Shown here: piece by piece, positions 50,002 through 59,290 of the stretch
Numbering within the stretch: position 1 is the first letter of the stretch
Layout: every line of letters begins with the position of its first letter
NCBI GenBank assembly: GCA_037383845.1
Contig: JARRON010000003.1
Span: 1-64,000, forward strand
Source of the DNA: JARRON01 sp037383845
Lineage (GTDB): Bacteria > Pseudomonadota > Gammaproteobacteria > Steroidobacterales > XN24
Direction of reading: 5' to 3'
Length of the DNA: 64,000 nucleotides
Program-made: the position numbers and the translations under genes
The notes under the pieces: model-generated
The model's database searches: none
Told to the model about the DNA's origin: nothing
What the model saw: the letters and a program-made list of their open reading frames with translations, nothing else

Positions 50002-50468
50002 TGCAGCAGCAGCCGTCCGGCGCCGGCAAACCTCGCCCGGTAGTAGTCTTCCTCCATGCTGGAAACCTGCACGGGCCGGCCGTGGTTGGGGGCGTGCACG
50101 AAGCGACCCTCGCCCACGTAGATACCCACGTGGGACACGGTCCAGGCCTCCCGGAAGAACACCAGGTCTCCGGGCTGAGCCTCCGAAAGCGCGATCCGAC
50201 GTGCCGATTTGTGCTGCTCCACCGACGTGCGGGGCACATCCATCCCGGCGCGGCCGAAGGCGTAGTAGACCAGCCCGCTGCAGTCGAAGCCGTCCGGAGT
50301 CTCGCCACCCCAGCGGTAGGGCGCACCCACCATGTCCAGGGCGACCTCCGCCACCTGGACGGCGGCCGGATCCGCCGGCGGCGCCTCGAAAGACGTCATG
50401 GAAGCGCATCCGCCGGACGCGGCCACAGCGAAGGCAACAAGGAAGTGAAAGAAAATCCGTCGAGCCAC
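49998..50468 (-). CDS. NlpC/P60 lipoprotein peptidase (Spr/MepS-like)
   Basis: 156 residues from the GTG at 50468. Signal peptide with lipobox ASGGC (Cys21). Papain-like NlpC/P60 domain: nucleophile Cys63 in DGFDCSGLVYYAFG, His113 in VSHVGIYVG and His125 in VHAPNHG. Cleaves D-Glu/mDap peptidoglycan crosslinks in relatives. The frame is open to a TTG at 50489, which is less likely. Divergent from msrP. Confidence 0.85.
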   Translation of the reverse strand: MARRIFFHFLVAFAVAASGGCASMTSFEAPPADPAAVQVAEVALDMVGAPYRWGGETPDGFDCSGLVYYAFGRAGMDVPRTSVEQHKSARRIALSEAQPGDLVFFREAWTVSHVGIYVGEGRFVHAPNHGRPVQVSSMEEDYYRARFAGAGRLLLQ

Positions 50469-50506
50469 GGTCTTATCTTGTGTATCCAAAATCCGGCAGA
50501 CCCCCG

Positions 50507-51472
50507 ATGATCATCAAGCGTCCCAGCGATATCAAGCCGTCCGAGATCACCGACGAGGCCCTGTTCCGGCAGCGCCGCAGGCTGCTGCAGGCCATGGGCT
50601 TCACCGCGCTGGGCGCCGCCGCGGCCGTCTCCACGAGGTCCTGGGCGGCTGGCGGCACCCGCCGCCCGCCGGAAATCGCCGGCGTCGAGTCCAGCGCCCT
50701 GAGCACCGACGAGGACCCCAACTCGTGGGAAGACATCACGACCTACAACAATTTCTACGAGTTTGGCACCGGCAAGGACGACCCTCACAAGAACGCCAGG
50801 GACTTCCGCACGGAGCCCTGGACCGTGACGGTCGGCGGGGAATGCGACAAGCCGGGCCAGCTGGGCTACGAGGACTTCCTGCGGCCGCACACGCCGGAAG
50901 AGCGCATCTACCGGCTGCGATGCGTCGAGGCCTGGTCCATGGTGATCCCCTGGGTGGGCATTCCCATGGGAGAGGTCCTCAGGCGTTTTGAGCCGAACTC
51001 CCGGGCAAAGTACGTGAAGTTCACGACCCTGTTCGACCCCGAGCAGATGCCCGGTCAGCGCTGGCCCGTGCTGGACTGGCCCTACGTGGAAGGCTTGCGC
51101 ATCGACGAGGCCATGCATCCCCTGGCGATCTTCGGCATCGGACTCTACGGCCGGGAACTGCCGAACCAGAACGGGGCACCCCTGCGCATCGTGGTGCCCT
51201 GGAAGTACGGCTTCAAGAGCATCAAGTCCATCGTGCGCATCGAGTTCACAGAAGAACAGCCGGTCAGCGCCTGGGAGCAGGCCGCGCCCCAGGAGTACGG
51301 GTTCTATGCCAATGTGAATCCCCAGGTTGACCATCCGCGCTGGAGCCAGGCCACGGAGCGCCGCATCGGCGCCGGCATCTTCGCGTCCCGTGTTCCCACG
51401 CAGATGTTCAACGGCTACGCGGACCAGGTTGCTCACCTGTACCAGGGCATGGACCTGGCCCGGAACTACTGA
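50507..51472 (+). CDS. msrP: Protein-methionine-sulfoxide reductase catalytic subunit MsrP
   Basis: 321 residues. Tat signal RRRLLQ (23-28) in a hydrophobic leader, then a molybdopterin sulfite-oxidase-fold domain with the Mo ligand Cys139 in IYRLRCVEAWSMVIPWVG. Exported folded; repairs oxidised methionine in envelope proteins using electrons from MsrQ. Downstream msrQ overlaps the stop in TGATG. Confidence 0.95.
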   Translation: MIIKRPSDIKPSEITDEALFRQRRRLLQAMGFTALGAAAAVSTRSWAAGGTRRPPEIAGVESSALSTDEDPNSWEDITTYNNFYEFGTGKDDPHKNARDFRTEPWTVTVGGECDKPGQLGYEDFLRPHTPEERIYRLRCVEAWSMVIPWVGIPMGEVLRRFEPNSRAKYVKFTTLFDPEQMPGQRWPVLDWPYVEGLRIDEAMHPLAIFGIGLYGRELPNQNGAPLRIVVPWKYGFKSIKSIVRIEFTEEQPVSAWEQAAPQEYGFYANVNPQVDHPRWSQATERRIGAGIFASRVPTQMFNGYADQVAHLYQGMDLARNY

Positions 51473-52128
51473 TGAGCCCGTCCGGCCTGCGCGGGCTGAA
51501 GGTGGTTGTGTTCGGCGCCAGCCTGGCACCGTTCGTCCTGATGGCCCTGGCCACCTTCGGCGTCGCCGGCTCCCTTGGCGCGAACCCGGTGGAGGAACTG
51601 ATCAACCGCACCGGCGGCTGGGGCCTGAAGTTTCTCCTGATTACCCTGGCCGTAACGCCCCTGAGGCGCATCACCGGCTGGCACTGGCTGATCCGCTTCC
51701 GCCGGATGCTGGGCCTGTTCGCCTTCTTCTACGTGCTGCTGCACTTCACGACCTACGCGGTCATTGACCACCGTCTCGACCTGGCAATCATTCTCGAGGA
51801 CGTGGTCGAGCGTCCGTTCATCACGCTGGGTGCCGCGGCGCTGCTGCTGCTGATTCCCCTGGCCGCGACATCCACCACCGGCATGATGCGACGTCTGGGA
51901 AAGCGCTGGCAGCAGCTCCATCGCCTGGTTTACGTCATCGCGGTACTCGGTGTCTGGCATTTCTGGTGGCAGGTCAAGCAGGACATCCGCGAGCCGCTCC
52001 TCTACGCCGCGATCCTCGCCCTCCTGCTGGGCTACCGGGCCTGGTACCGGTGGCGGCATGCCCCGGGGAGAGCTTCCGGCGCGACCAGGGACGCACCGGC
52101 GGCGGGCGCCAGGCGCACTGCAGCCTAG
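51472..52128 (+). CDS. msrQ: Heme-binding subunit MsrQ
   Basis: 218 residues, about six transmembrane helices. YedZ-family pattern: TGGWGLKFLLITLAVTPLRR, RRMLGLFAFFYVLLHFTTY, and LHRLVYVIAVLGVWHFWW with the haem-ligand histidines. Donates electrons to MsrP. ATG overlaps the msrP stop. C-terminal Ala/Arg-rich tail. Its TAG stop shares CTAG with the convergent peptidase gene. Confidence 0.95.
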   Translation: MSPSGLRGLKVVVFGASLAPFVLMALATFGVAGSLGANPVEELINRTGGWGLKFLLITLAVTPLRRITGWHWLIRFRRMLGLFAFFYVLLHFTTYAVIDHRLDLAIILEDVVERPFITLGAAALLLLIPLAATSTTGMMRRLGKRWQQLHRLVYVIAVLGVWHFWWQVKQDIREPLLYAAILALLLGYRAWYRWRHAPGRASGATRDAPAAGARRTAA

Positions 52129-53390
52129 GAAGGAGGCCGGGCGGCGCCGAGGGACGCCAGGGTCTCGGAGCGGCCTCCCATCACTTCTTCCACGGCGGCC
52201 ACGAAAGCTGGCGTGTCCACTTCCCGGTGGCGGCCCGACAGCAGGGCCAGCACCTCGTCCAGGCTGGCCTCCCCTCCCGTCGCCCGTCGGATCTCCCGGT
52301 CCACTTCCCGCGTGATTCCCACCGCACGGGCCTGGAGGGGACCCGTCGCCCGGTTGACGTCCAGCGGGCTGTCTTCAGCCTCCTGCGCCCACTCGGCCAG
52401 CTCTTCCAGGGCGGCCTGGTAGCGGGCGTCGGTGATGGTCCCGGAACGCCACATGAGCTTCAGCGAGTAGTACTCCGCGAGGCCTTCCACCACCCAGTCG
52501 CCGCCGGGGCCGCTCTGAAGGCCGGAAACCACGTGTACCAGCTCGTGGAGCAGGGTGCTGGTGCCGTTTTCGCTGAGCAGCGGGCGGTCGGCATGGATGT
52601 ACAGGGAATGCGGCCCGGACAGCCCGCCGCGCCACATCTGGTCCCGGGCGCTGACGATGACCAGGCGCTCCGGCATCCGGGGCAGGATCGCCGCAAGCCG
52701 GGGGAGGTTCCAGTTGAGAAAGGCCAGCATGTCCATGCGGCGCACCCCCTGGTCGACGGGGCCGGCGACCGCCACGCGGACCCCGGCGACATGCTCCCGC
52801 CGAACTCCCAGTCGTCCGGCGACCATCCATCCCGTCGGCCGGTCGAAACCCCGCTCAGGGTTCTCGATCACGAAGACCCCGTCGCTGACTTCCCGGTAGG
52901 CGGCAACAAACGACCACTGCTCAGGCACCCGGACCCTGAGGAAGGCCTCGGCCTCCGCGCCCTTCTTCTGGCGGACCCGGGCCGGCGGGACGAGGTCGTC
53001 GCCTCGAAACAGCGCCCAGTCGGGGGTCATGCGGGCGTCGTACCGCTCGCCCCGCCGGTGGCTGACCGGCACCGAGAAGCTCAGACGTCCACCGGTCTCC
53101 GGCGGCGTCCAGGTCACGTACTTCCCGTCCACTTCCAGCTCCCCGTCAGCGGAGAATCCGGTATGCCGGCCGGGCCGGATCCGGAACCGCATCCAGACGA
53201 TGTTCCCCGCACCTTCCCCGAGGGCCAGGGAGACCTCGGCCCGGTCCTCGGCCGGGTGCAGCACGAACTCGTAGTCCAGGCGATATGTGGGATTCCCCGC
53301 ACCGGCCTCGGGATTTTCCGGGCCGGCCCGGGCGGCGGCGCACAGGCTCGTCCCGAGCAGGAAGACGATGAAGTATCGGCGCAGGGTCAT
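52125..53390 (-). CDS. Secreted gluzincin-like metallopeptidase
   Basis: 421 residues. Signal peptide (cleavage near AARAG, about 23), an N-terminal beta-rich domain like that of M1/M61 enzymes, then zinc motif HELVH (His282, Glu283, His286) with a downstream Glu302 in WVVEGLAEYY. Spacing between the HExxH and the third ligand is 15 residues, shorter than the 18 of classic M1. Likely a periplasmic aminopeptidase-type enzyme. Start MTLRRYFIV; no partner gene. Confidence 0.75.
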   Translation of the reverse strand: MTLRRYFIVFLLGTSLCAAARAGPENPEAGAGNPTYRLDYEFVLHPAEDRAEVSLALGEGAGNIVWMRFRIRPGRHTGFSADGELEVDGKYVTWTPPETGGRLSFSVPVSHRRGERYDARMTPDWALFRGDDLVPPARVRQKKGAEAEAFLRVRVPEQWSFVAAYREVSDGVFVIENPERGFDRPTGWMVAGRLGVRREHVAGVRVAVAGPVDQGVRRMDMLAFLNWNLPRLAAILPRMPERLVIVSARDQMWRGGLSGPHSLYIHADRPLLSENGTSTLLHELVHVVSGLQSGPGGDWVVEGLAEYYSLKLMWRSGTITDARYQAALEELAEWAQEAEDSPLDVNRATGPLQARAVGITREVDREIRRATGGEASLDEVLALLSGRHREVDTPAFVAAVEEVMGGRSETLASLGAARPPS

Positions 53391-53547
53391 CTGGGCTCCC
53401 GGTGTTACGTTTCTGCGTCCGGCACGCAATGGGCAGTACACGAAGGATAGCCGGGCGCCACCGCCCGTAGCCAAGCCCGGCCGAACTCGTACCCTGCCTC
53501 CGGGAGCGGTATCCTTCCGGCAACGACAACACCAGCGGAGCTGTCGC

Positions 53548-54627
53548 GTGACCCACGCAGCCATCACCGGCTGGGGCAAGTGCATGCCACCGGCGACCCT
53601 GACCAACCAGGATCTGGCCACGTTCCTGGACACCAGCGACGAGTGGATCACGAGCCGCACCGGCATCCGGGAGCGCCGGATCTCCCACGTGCTCCTCGGC
53701 GAGCTGGGCTACGTCGCGGCCGCCCGGGCCCTGGCCGCCGCCGGCATGTCCGGCGACCAGGTCGAGCTCATCGTGTTCGGAACCACGAGCTTCGACGAGC
53801 AGGTGCCCAACATGGCCTCCGGCGTCCAGCAGCGCATCGGCGCCAACGCCTGCGCAGCGATGGACGTGAATACGGCCTGCACCAGCTTTCTTTACGGACT
53901 GTCCACCGCCACGGCCATGATCCGCACCGGCGTGGTAAAGAATGCGGTGGTCATCGGGGCCGAGCTGATTTCCGCCTTCATGGACTGGACGAATCGCAAC
54001 GTGGCCGTGCTCTTCGGGGACGGCGCCGCCGCGGTGGTGCTCGAAGCCACGGAGGCGGCCGAGGGCGTGCTCTGCGAAAAGCTCGGCTGCTACGGCGACG
54101 CCCGCGACATCCTCCGGGTAAAGGGCATGGGCGGCAAGTACGCCAACCAGGGCCGCCTTTACGGCGATGTGGCATGGGACTTCGAGGGACCGGAGATCTT
54201 CAAGCGGGCCGTGCTGGGCATGAGCCAGGCCTGCGAGGAAGTGATGGCCCGGAAGAACTTCACGCCTGACGAGATCGACCTGGTCGTGCCCCACCAGGCC
54301 AACCTGCGGATCATCGAGGCCCTGGCGAAGCGGACCGCGGTCCCCATGGACAAGGTGTACGTGAACGTCCACCGCTACGGAAACATGTCCGCGGCCACCG
54401 TGCCCGTGGCCCTGTGCGAGGCGCTGGAGGAAGGACGGGTCAGGCCCGGCTCGGTGCTGCTCATGCCTGCCTTTGGCGGCGGCCTGACCTGGTGCGCTCA
54501 CCTGGTCCGCTGGGGAGAGCGGGTCACCCCCCTGGGCGAATCCGACGTGGCGCTGCCGCCCACGGACGCAACGGCGCTGGAGATCGTCCAGGGCTACATG
54601 GCCGCAAAGGGAGGCGTCTGGGAATGA
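53548..54627 (+). CDS. 3-oxoacyl-ACP synthase III (KASIII/FabH-like)
   Basis: 359 residues from GTG with GGAG 8 nt upstream. Cys111 in VNTACTSFLYG, His249 in VPHQANLRII and Asn279 in HRYGNMSAA form the KASIII triad; TSDEWITSRTGIRERRIS is the family N-terminus. The gene sits beside fabB-fabA but transcribes towards them, so it is probably involved in starting fatty-acid chains. Could be a second FabH with different acyl preference; cannot tell. Confidence 0.9.
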   Translation: MTHAAITGWGKCMPPATLTNQDLATFLDTSDEWITSRTGIRERRISHVLLGELGYVAAARALAAAGMSGDQVELIVFGTTSFDEQVPNMASGVQQRIGANACAAMDVNTACTSFLYGLSTATAMIRTGVVKNAVVIGAELISAFMDWTNRNVAVLFGDGAAAVVLEATEAAEGVLCEKLGCYGDARDILRVKGMGGKYANQGRLYGDVAWDFEGPEIFKRAVLGMSQACEEVMARKNFTPDEIDLVVPHQANLRIIEALAKRTAVPMDKVYVNVHRYGNMSAATVPVALCEALEEGRVRPGSVLLMPAFGGGLTWCAHLVRWGERVTPLGESDVALPPTDATALEIVQGYMAAKGGVWE

Positions 54628-54887
54628 GCGATTACGAAGTTACCCACGTGCCGGACAGCAGCCGCTTCGAAGCCACTGTCGACGGCAGCACCGGCGTGCT
54701 CGATTACCGGGTGGACGGACGCACCGTCTACATGAACTACGTGGGCGTCCCGCCGGAGATCGGCGGCCGGGGCGTGGCCGGGGCACTGACCAGCGCCGCC
54801 GTCGCCTGGGCCCGGGAGGAAGGCCTCGCAGTGGAGGCCCGCTGCCCCTACGTCGCCGCCTGGATGCGCCGGCACCCGGAGGCCTGA
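54624..54887 (+). CDS. Small GNAT-like N-acetyltransferase (COG2388 type)
   Basis: 87 residues. Compact GNAT core: GVLDYRVDGRTVYMNYVGVP, acetyl-CoA loop EIGGRGVAGALTSAAVAWARE, and C-terminal CPYVAAWMRRHPE. ATGA overlap with the KASIII gene. Substrate unknown. Confidence 0.85.
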   Translation: MSDYEVTHVPDSSRFEATVDGSTGVLDYRVDGRTVYMNYVGVPPEIGGRGVAGALTSAAVAWAREEGLAVEARCPYVAAWMRRHPEA

Positions 54888-54904
54888 GGCAGAAGCCGGC
54901 GACG

Positions 54905-56119
54905 CTAGTCCGGCCGCCGGAACACCAGCGTGGCGTTGGTGCCCCCGAATCCGAAGCTGTTGGACATCACCGTGTCCAGCCGGACGTCGTCCCGCCGCTG
55001 CCTGACGATATCGAACCCTTCGGCTCCAGGATCCAGCTCCTCGATATTGGCGGACGCGGCGATGAAGTCGTTTTCCATCATCAGTAGTGAGAAGACCGCC
55101 TCGTGAACGCCGGCTGCGCCAAGGGCGTGGCCCGGCAGTGACTTCGTGGCGCTGATAGGGGGCGCGTCGTCGCCGAAGATCTCGCGGATAGCTTCGAGTT
55201 CCCGGATATCCCCCACCGGCGTGCTGGTGCCGTGGGTGTTGAGGTAATCAACGGATCTTCCCACGCCCTCCAGCGCCATGGCCATGCAGCGCATCGCCCC
55301 TTCGCCGGAGGGCTGTACCATGTCCGCACCGTCGGAGGTCGCACCGTATCCCACCAGCTCCGCAATGATGTTCGCGCCCCGGGCCCGGGCGTGTTCCAGC
55401 TCCTCCAGGACCACGATGCCCCCGCCGCCCGAGATCACGAAACCGTCCCGGTTGACGTCATAGGTCCGCGAGGCCTTGTCCGGCTGATCGTTGTACTTCG
55501 ACGACAGAGCGCCCATGCCGTCGAACATGACGGTCGTGCCCCAGTGAAGCTCTTCCCCGCCGCCGGCGAAGACGATGTCCTGCTTGCCCATCTGGATAAG
55601 CTCGGCGCCGTTGCCGATGCAGTGAGCGGAAGTCGCGCAGGCGGAGCTGATGGTGTAGCTCACGCCCCGGATCTTGAGCGCCGTGGAGAGATTGGCGGGT
55701 ATGGCTGATGACATGCACTTGGTCACCATGTAGGGCCCCACCCGCCGGGGGCCTTTTTCCCGAGTGGTGTCCGCCGTCTGGACAACGTTGGCCGAAGAGG
55801 CCCCGCCGGAGCCGCAGATCAGCCCGCTCCGGGGACTGCTGACGTCGTCGCCCGACAGCCCCGCATGCTCGATCGCCTCCAGCAGGCTCACGTAGGCATA
55901 AGCGGTCGCATCGCTCATGAAGCGCCTGAGCTTGCGGTCCACCATCGCTTCGAGGTCAATTTCAACCGGCGCGTGGACGTGGCTGCGCATGCCGAGCTCC
56001 CGGTACTCGTCGCTGCCTCGCACACCGCTGCGGCCGGCCTTGAGCGACTCGAGAACCTCCGCCCGATTGTTGCCGATGCTGGACACGATCCCATATCCGG
56101 TGACCACGACACGGCGCAT
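54905..56119 (-). CDS. fabB: 3-oxoacyl-ACP synthase I
   Basis: 404 residues. KAS I triad: Cys161 in YTISSACATSAHC, His296 in NTHGTSTPVGD, His331 in LPGHALGAAG. FabB is needed with FabA for unsaturated fatty acids in this class of bacteria. Follows fabA by 11 bp; GGGAG lies 7 nt upstream of the ATG. Confidence 0.95.
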   Translation of the reverse strand: MRRVVVTGYGIVSSIGNNRAEVLESLKAGRSGVRGSDEYRELGMRSHVHAPVEIDLEAMVDRKLRRFMSDATAYAYVSLLEAIEHAGLSGDDVSSPRSGLICGSGGASSANVVQTADTTREKGPRRVGPYMVTKCMSSAIPANLSTALKIRGVSYTISSACATSAHCIGNGAELIQMGKQDIVFAGGGEELHWGTTVMFDGMGALSSKYNDQPDKASRTYDVNRDGFVISGGGGIVVLEELEHARARGANIIAELVGYGATSDGADMVQPSGEGAMRCMAMALEGVGRSVDYLNTHGTSTPVGDIRELEAIREIFGDDAPPISATKSLPGHALGAAGVHEAVFSLLMMENDFIAASANIEELDPGAEGFDIVRQRRDDVRLDTVMSNSFGFGGTNATLVFRRPD

Positions 56120-56130
56120 GAAATGTCTCC

Positions 56131-56643
56131 CTAGAAAGAGTCCGTGGACTGGAACAGGCCCACCTTGAGATCGGTGGCCTGGTAAATCTTGCGGCCGTCC
56201 ACGTCCATGGTGGCATCGGCGATGCCCATCACCAGGCGGCGCAGGACGCGGCGCTTGATATCGATGCGGTAAGTGACCTTCTTCGCCGTCGGCAGGACCT
56301 GACCGGTGAATTTCACCTCGCCCACCCCCAGGGCCCGACCCCGCCCCGTGCCGCCGGCCCAGCTCAGGAAGAAGCCCACCAGCTGCCACATGGCATCCAG
56401 GCCCAGGCAGCCGGGCATCACCGGGTCCGACTCGAAGTGGCAGTCGAAGAACCAGAGGTCGGGACGGATATCCAGCTCGGCGGTGATGTGGCCCAGGCCA
56501 TAGGCCCCGCCGTCGGCAGTGATGTCGGTGATACGGTCCAGCATGAGCATGGGCGGCAGGGGAAGCCGACCCCCGCCCATGCCCGCCAGGCGGCCGTGGC
56601 CGGCCTCGATGAGCTCGGCATAGCTGTAGGCGTTCTTCTGCAT
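56131..56643 (-). CDS. fabA: 3-hydroxydecanoyl-ACP dehydratase/isomerase
   Basis: 170 residues. Hot-dog fold enzyme that introduces the cis double bond. Catalytic His69 in DCHFESDPVMPG and Asp83 in GLDAMWQL. MLMLDRIT and the GEVKFTGQVLP segment are FabA-specific. First gene of fabA-fabB; GGGGGAAGG lies upstream of the ATG. Confidence 0.96.
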   Translation of the reverse strand: MQKNAYSYAELIEAGHGRLAGMGGGRLPLPPMLMLDRITDITADGGAYGLGHITAELDIRPDLWFFDCHFESDPVMPGCLGLDAMWQLVGFFLSWAGGTGRGRALGVGEVKFTGQVLPTAKKVTYRIDIKRRVLRRLVMGIADATMDVDGRKIYQATDLKVGLFQSTDSF

Positions 56644-56768
56644 CCTTCCCCCTGGACTCCGGAAAGATTAACAGATGGACCGCAGGATTGGATTGCTGCA
56701 GCGCCATGTTGGAGCCCGGGGAAGCCAGGTGCCAGAATCTCCCGTGAAAGAACACGAGAGGCCGGCCA

Positions 56769-57320
56769 ATGGATGCCAGTCAGTACGAGGTGCAGGAACG
56801 CCTGAGAGACGGGACGCCGGTGACACTGCGCGCGGTCCGGTCCGATGACAAGGCCCGCCTCAGACGAGCCTTCCATGAGCTGGAGCAGGCGTCCGTCTAC
56901 ACCCGTTTTTTCACGACGAAGCAGGATGTCTCTGACGAGGAGCTGGCCGCCGGCGTGGACGTGGACTTCGTGCGCAACGTCACCCTGGTGGTCACGCCTG
57001 GGGACAGCGACGTCATCATCGGCGCCGGCCGCTACATCGGCATCGGGGACTCGGCTGACGCCGAGGTAGCCTTCACCGTGGAAGAGGACTACCACGGCCA
57101 GGGCATCGCCTCCATGCTGCTGCACCATCTCGCCGGTATTGCCCGGGCCCACGGGTTCCGGCATCTCTGCGCAGAAGTGCTGGCTGCCAACCGCGGGATG
57201 CTCAGGGTCTTCGAGTCAAGCGGGCTGCCGATGAGCCGCCACAGGGACGAGGACATGGTCCGCGTTACCCTGGCGCTCGGGGAAGCTCCTGCGCCGGAGA
57301 AACCGGGGCGTCCCCCGTAG
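56769..57320 (+). CDS. GNAT family N-acetyltransferase
   Basis: 183 residues. GNAT motif A: VAFTVEEDYHGQGIASMLLHHL, with motif B LAANRGMLRVFESSG. N-terminal segment DGTPVTLRAVRSDDKARLRRAF resembles the acetyltransferase domains attached to acyl-CoA synthetases (Pat-like), here free-standing. Substrate unknown; divergent from fabA. Confidence 0.85.
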   Translation: MDASQYEVQERLRDGTPVTLRAVRSDDKARLRRAFHELEQASVYTRFFTTKQDVSDEELAAGVDVDFVRNVTLVVTPGDSDVIIGAGRYIGIGDSADAEVAFTVEEDYHGQGIASMLLHHLAGIARAHGFRHLCAEVLAANRGMLRVFESSGLPMSRHRDEDMVRVTLALGEAPAPEKPGRPP

Positions 57321-57370
57321 GCCCGTCCTCACCCTGCCGGAAGCCCCTGACAGGGAGCACAATATCCGCC

Positions 57371-58696
57371 ATGCAGGCGCCTGCCCCCCGGATCCCGACC
57401 CCCACCCTGGTCCTCTTCGGGCTGGTCAACCTGCCCCTGTCCATGCTCATGTCACCGACGGCGGCGGTGCTGCCCAACTTCTACCTCGAGTACACCGGTG
57501 TCACCCTGGCGGGCCTTGCCACCGCGACTTTCGCGGCACGGCTGTTCGACGGCATCACCGACCCCCTGATCGGACTGCTGTCGGACCGCTCGGGCACCCG
57601 CAAGCCCTGGATGATCGCCGGCGCGCTGGTGGTGGCCGGCGGCGCCTGGTTTCTCTACAACCCGGCGAGCGAGGCAGGCCTGACCTATCTGCTGGCCTGG
57701 TATCTGGTGGTGACCCTGGGCTGGACGCTGGTGGAGATTCCCCATACTGCCATGGCCGCGGAGCTGTCCACCGGCTACCACGAGCGCTCCCGTATCGCGC
57801 TTTGGCGGCAGCTGTTGGGCTTCGCGGGCGGGATTCTGTTCATGGCCTCGCCCATGCTCCTGGCCGGCGGGAGCACGGCCTTCACGCCCCGGGTCATGGA
57901 GAGTATTGCCCTGTTCATCCTGGTGACTCTCCCTCTGCTGGTGTTGCTGATGTGCTGGCGGGTGCCGGAACCTGCCAGGAGGCTCCCCACGCGGCGCATC
58001 CGTCCGGCGGACCTGTGGCTGGCGCTGAAGCGCAACCCGCCGCTGCAGTATTTCCTCGTCACGCAGGTCCTGTTCGGCCTGGCCACTGGCGCGGTGGCGA
58101 GCCTCTTTGTCATCTACGCCAGCCAGTACCTGGGGCTGGCGGAAAACATTCCCCACATCGCCATGCCCATGACCCTGGCGATGGCCGCCGGAATGCCGCT
58201 GTGGCTGAAGGTGATGAAGCGCGTCGACAAGCACCGAGCCTGGGCGGGGGCCGCGGCGGGCATGATCGCCACCCTGCTGGTGGTGCCGGCGATCCGGCCC
58301 GGCAGCCTCGGGCCCATGGTGGCGGTCATGACCAGCTTCGGCTTCTTCCTTGGCCTGTCCTCCATCGCCCTGCCCTCGCTGCTGGCAGATATCGTGGACT
58401 ACGACCTGTGGAGAAACCGCAAGGACCGGGCAGCGATCTTCTTTTCGTTCCAGGCCCTGGTGACAAAGCTCAACCAGGGCATCGGCGGGGCCATCGCCCT
58501 GGCGATTCCCGCGGCATTCGGCTTTACCGCGAAGGGCGCTTTGAGCGACCAGGCCGTGCTCGGACTCAAGGTGGCCTTCGTCGCCTGGCCTTGCCTTCTG
58601 CTGGTGCCGATGCTGGTCCTGGCCTGGCGCTACCCCCTGGACCGCCGGGCCCACGCCATCCTCAGGCGGCGGATCGCGCGCACCGCCGAGGGCTGA
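57371..58696 (+). CDS. MFS transporter, GPH/MelB-like
   Basis: 441 residues, 12 transmembrane helices. GPH-type features: LFDGITDPLIGLLSDRSGTRKPWM and LADIVDYDLWRNRKDRAAIFFS. GPH members move sugars or glycosides with cations; the sequence does not fix the substrate. Monocistronic in appearance. Confidence 0.85.
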   Translation: MQAPAPRIPTPTLVLFGLVNLPLSMLMSPTAAVLPNFYLEYTGVTLAGLATATFAARLFDGITDPLIGLLSDRSGTRKPWMIAGALVVAGGAWFLYNPASEAGLTYLLAWYLVVTLGWTLVEIPHTAMAAELSTGYHERSRIALWRQLLGFAGGILFMASPMLLAGGSTAFTPRVMESIALFILVTLPLLVLLMCWRVPEPARRLPTRRIRPADLWLALKRNPPLQYFLVTQVLFGLATGAVASLFVIYASQYLGLAENIPHIAMPMTLAMAAGMPLWLKVMKRVDKHRAWAGAAAGMIATLLVVPAIRPGSLGPMVAVMTSFGFFLGLSSIALPSLLADIVDYDLWRNRKDRAAIFFSFQALVTKLNQGIGGAIALAIPAAFGFTAKGALSDQAVLGLKVAFVAWPCLLLVPMLVLAWRYPLDRRAHAILRRRIARTAEG

Positions 58697-58699
58697 GCG

Positions 58700-59290
58700 T
58701 CAGCGCTTCAGGGCCAGCACCTGGACCACCGCCGCACGCCCCGTGTGGAGACGGCCCTCGTGGACTTCCCGGTCGAGCTCCGCGCCATGGACGATCTCCA
58801 GGCCCGTCAGCTCCTCACGCAGTTCGGGGAGGGTCATCATCAGCTCCGCCACGGGCGGCCCGCCGGTTCCGTACTCCAGCTGCCGTGGTCGGTAGGCCTC
58901 CAGCACGAACATGCCACCGGGCTTCAGGGACCCCACCGCGCGGGAATGGACGAGCCGCCGCAGGGCCGGAGGCGTATGGCAGAAGATTGAAACGATGTTG
59001 TGCCATGCGTCCGGCTCGAATGCGTAGTCGGCAAGGTCGGTGTGGATGGTGTCGATCCGCGCGCCCCGGCTTGCGGCCAGCTTCACGGCCTTGGCCAGCC
59101 CGACGGAAGAAGCGTCCAGCGCCGTGACGTCGTGCCCGAGCGTCGCCAGGAAGGTCCCGTTTCGCCCCTCGCCCTCGCCGATGCACAGGCTGCGGCCCAC
59201 GGGCAGCTGGTCGGCGACCGAGCGCAGGAACTCGTTCGGCTCGGTGCCGTAGACGTAATCGTCCGATGAATAGCGCGTATCCCAGGTCAT
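58700..59290 (-). CDS. Class I SAM-dependent methyltransferase
   Basis: 196 residues. MTWDTRYSSDDYVYGTEPNEFL is the N-terminus of TehB/thiopurine-type small methyltransferases, with SAM motif LCIGEGEGRNGTFLATLG and ALDASSVGLAKA. Stop lies 3 bp from the convergent MFS stop. Start MTWD rather than upstream residues. Substrate unknown (tellurite or toxic small molecules in relatives). Confidence 0.85.
   Translation of the reverse strand: MTWDTRYSSDDYVYGTEPNEFLRSVADQLPVGRSLCIGEGEGRNGTFLATLGHDVTALDASSVGLAKAVKLAASRGARIDTIHTDLADYAFEPDAWHNIVSIFCHTPPALRRLVHSRAVGSLKPGGMFVLEAYRPRQLEYGTGGPPVAELMMTLPELREELTGLEIVHGAELDREVHEGRLHTGRAAVVQVLALKR

Noticed and set aside
56644..56768. FadR/FabR-type operator in the fabA upstream region
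   Set aside because: GGTCCATCTGTTAA has only partial resemblance to a FadR site; no palindrome and no consensus spacing.
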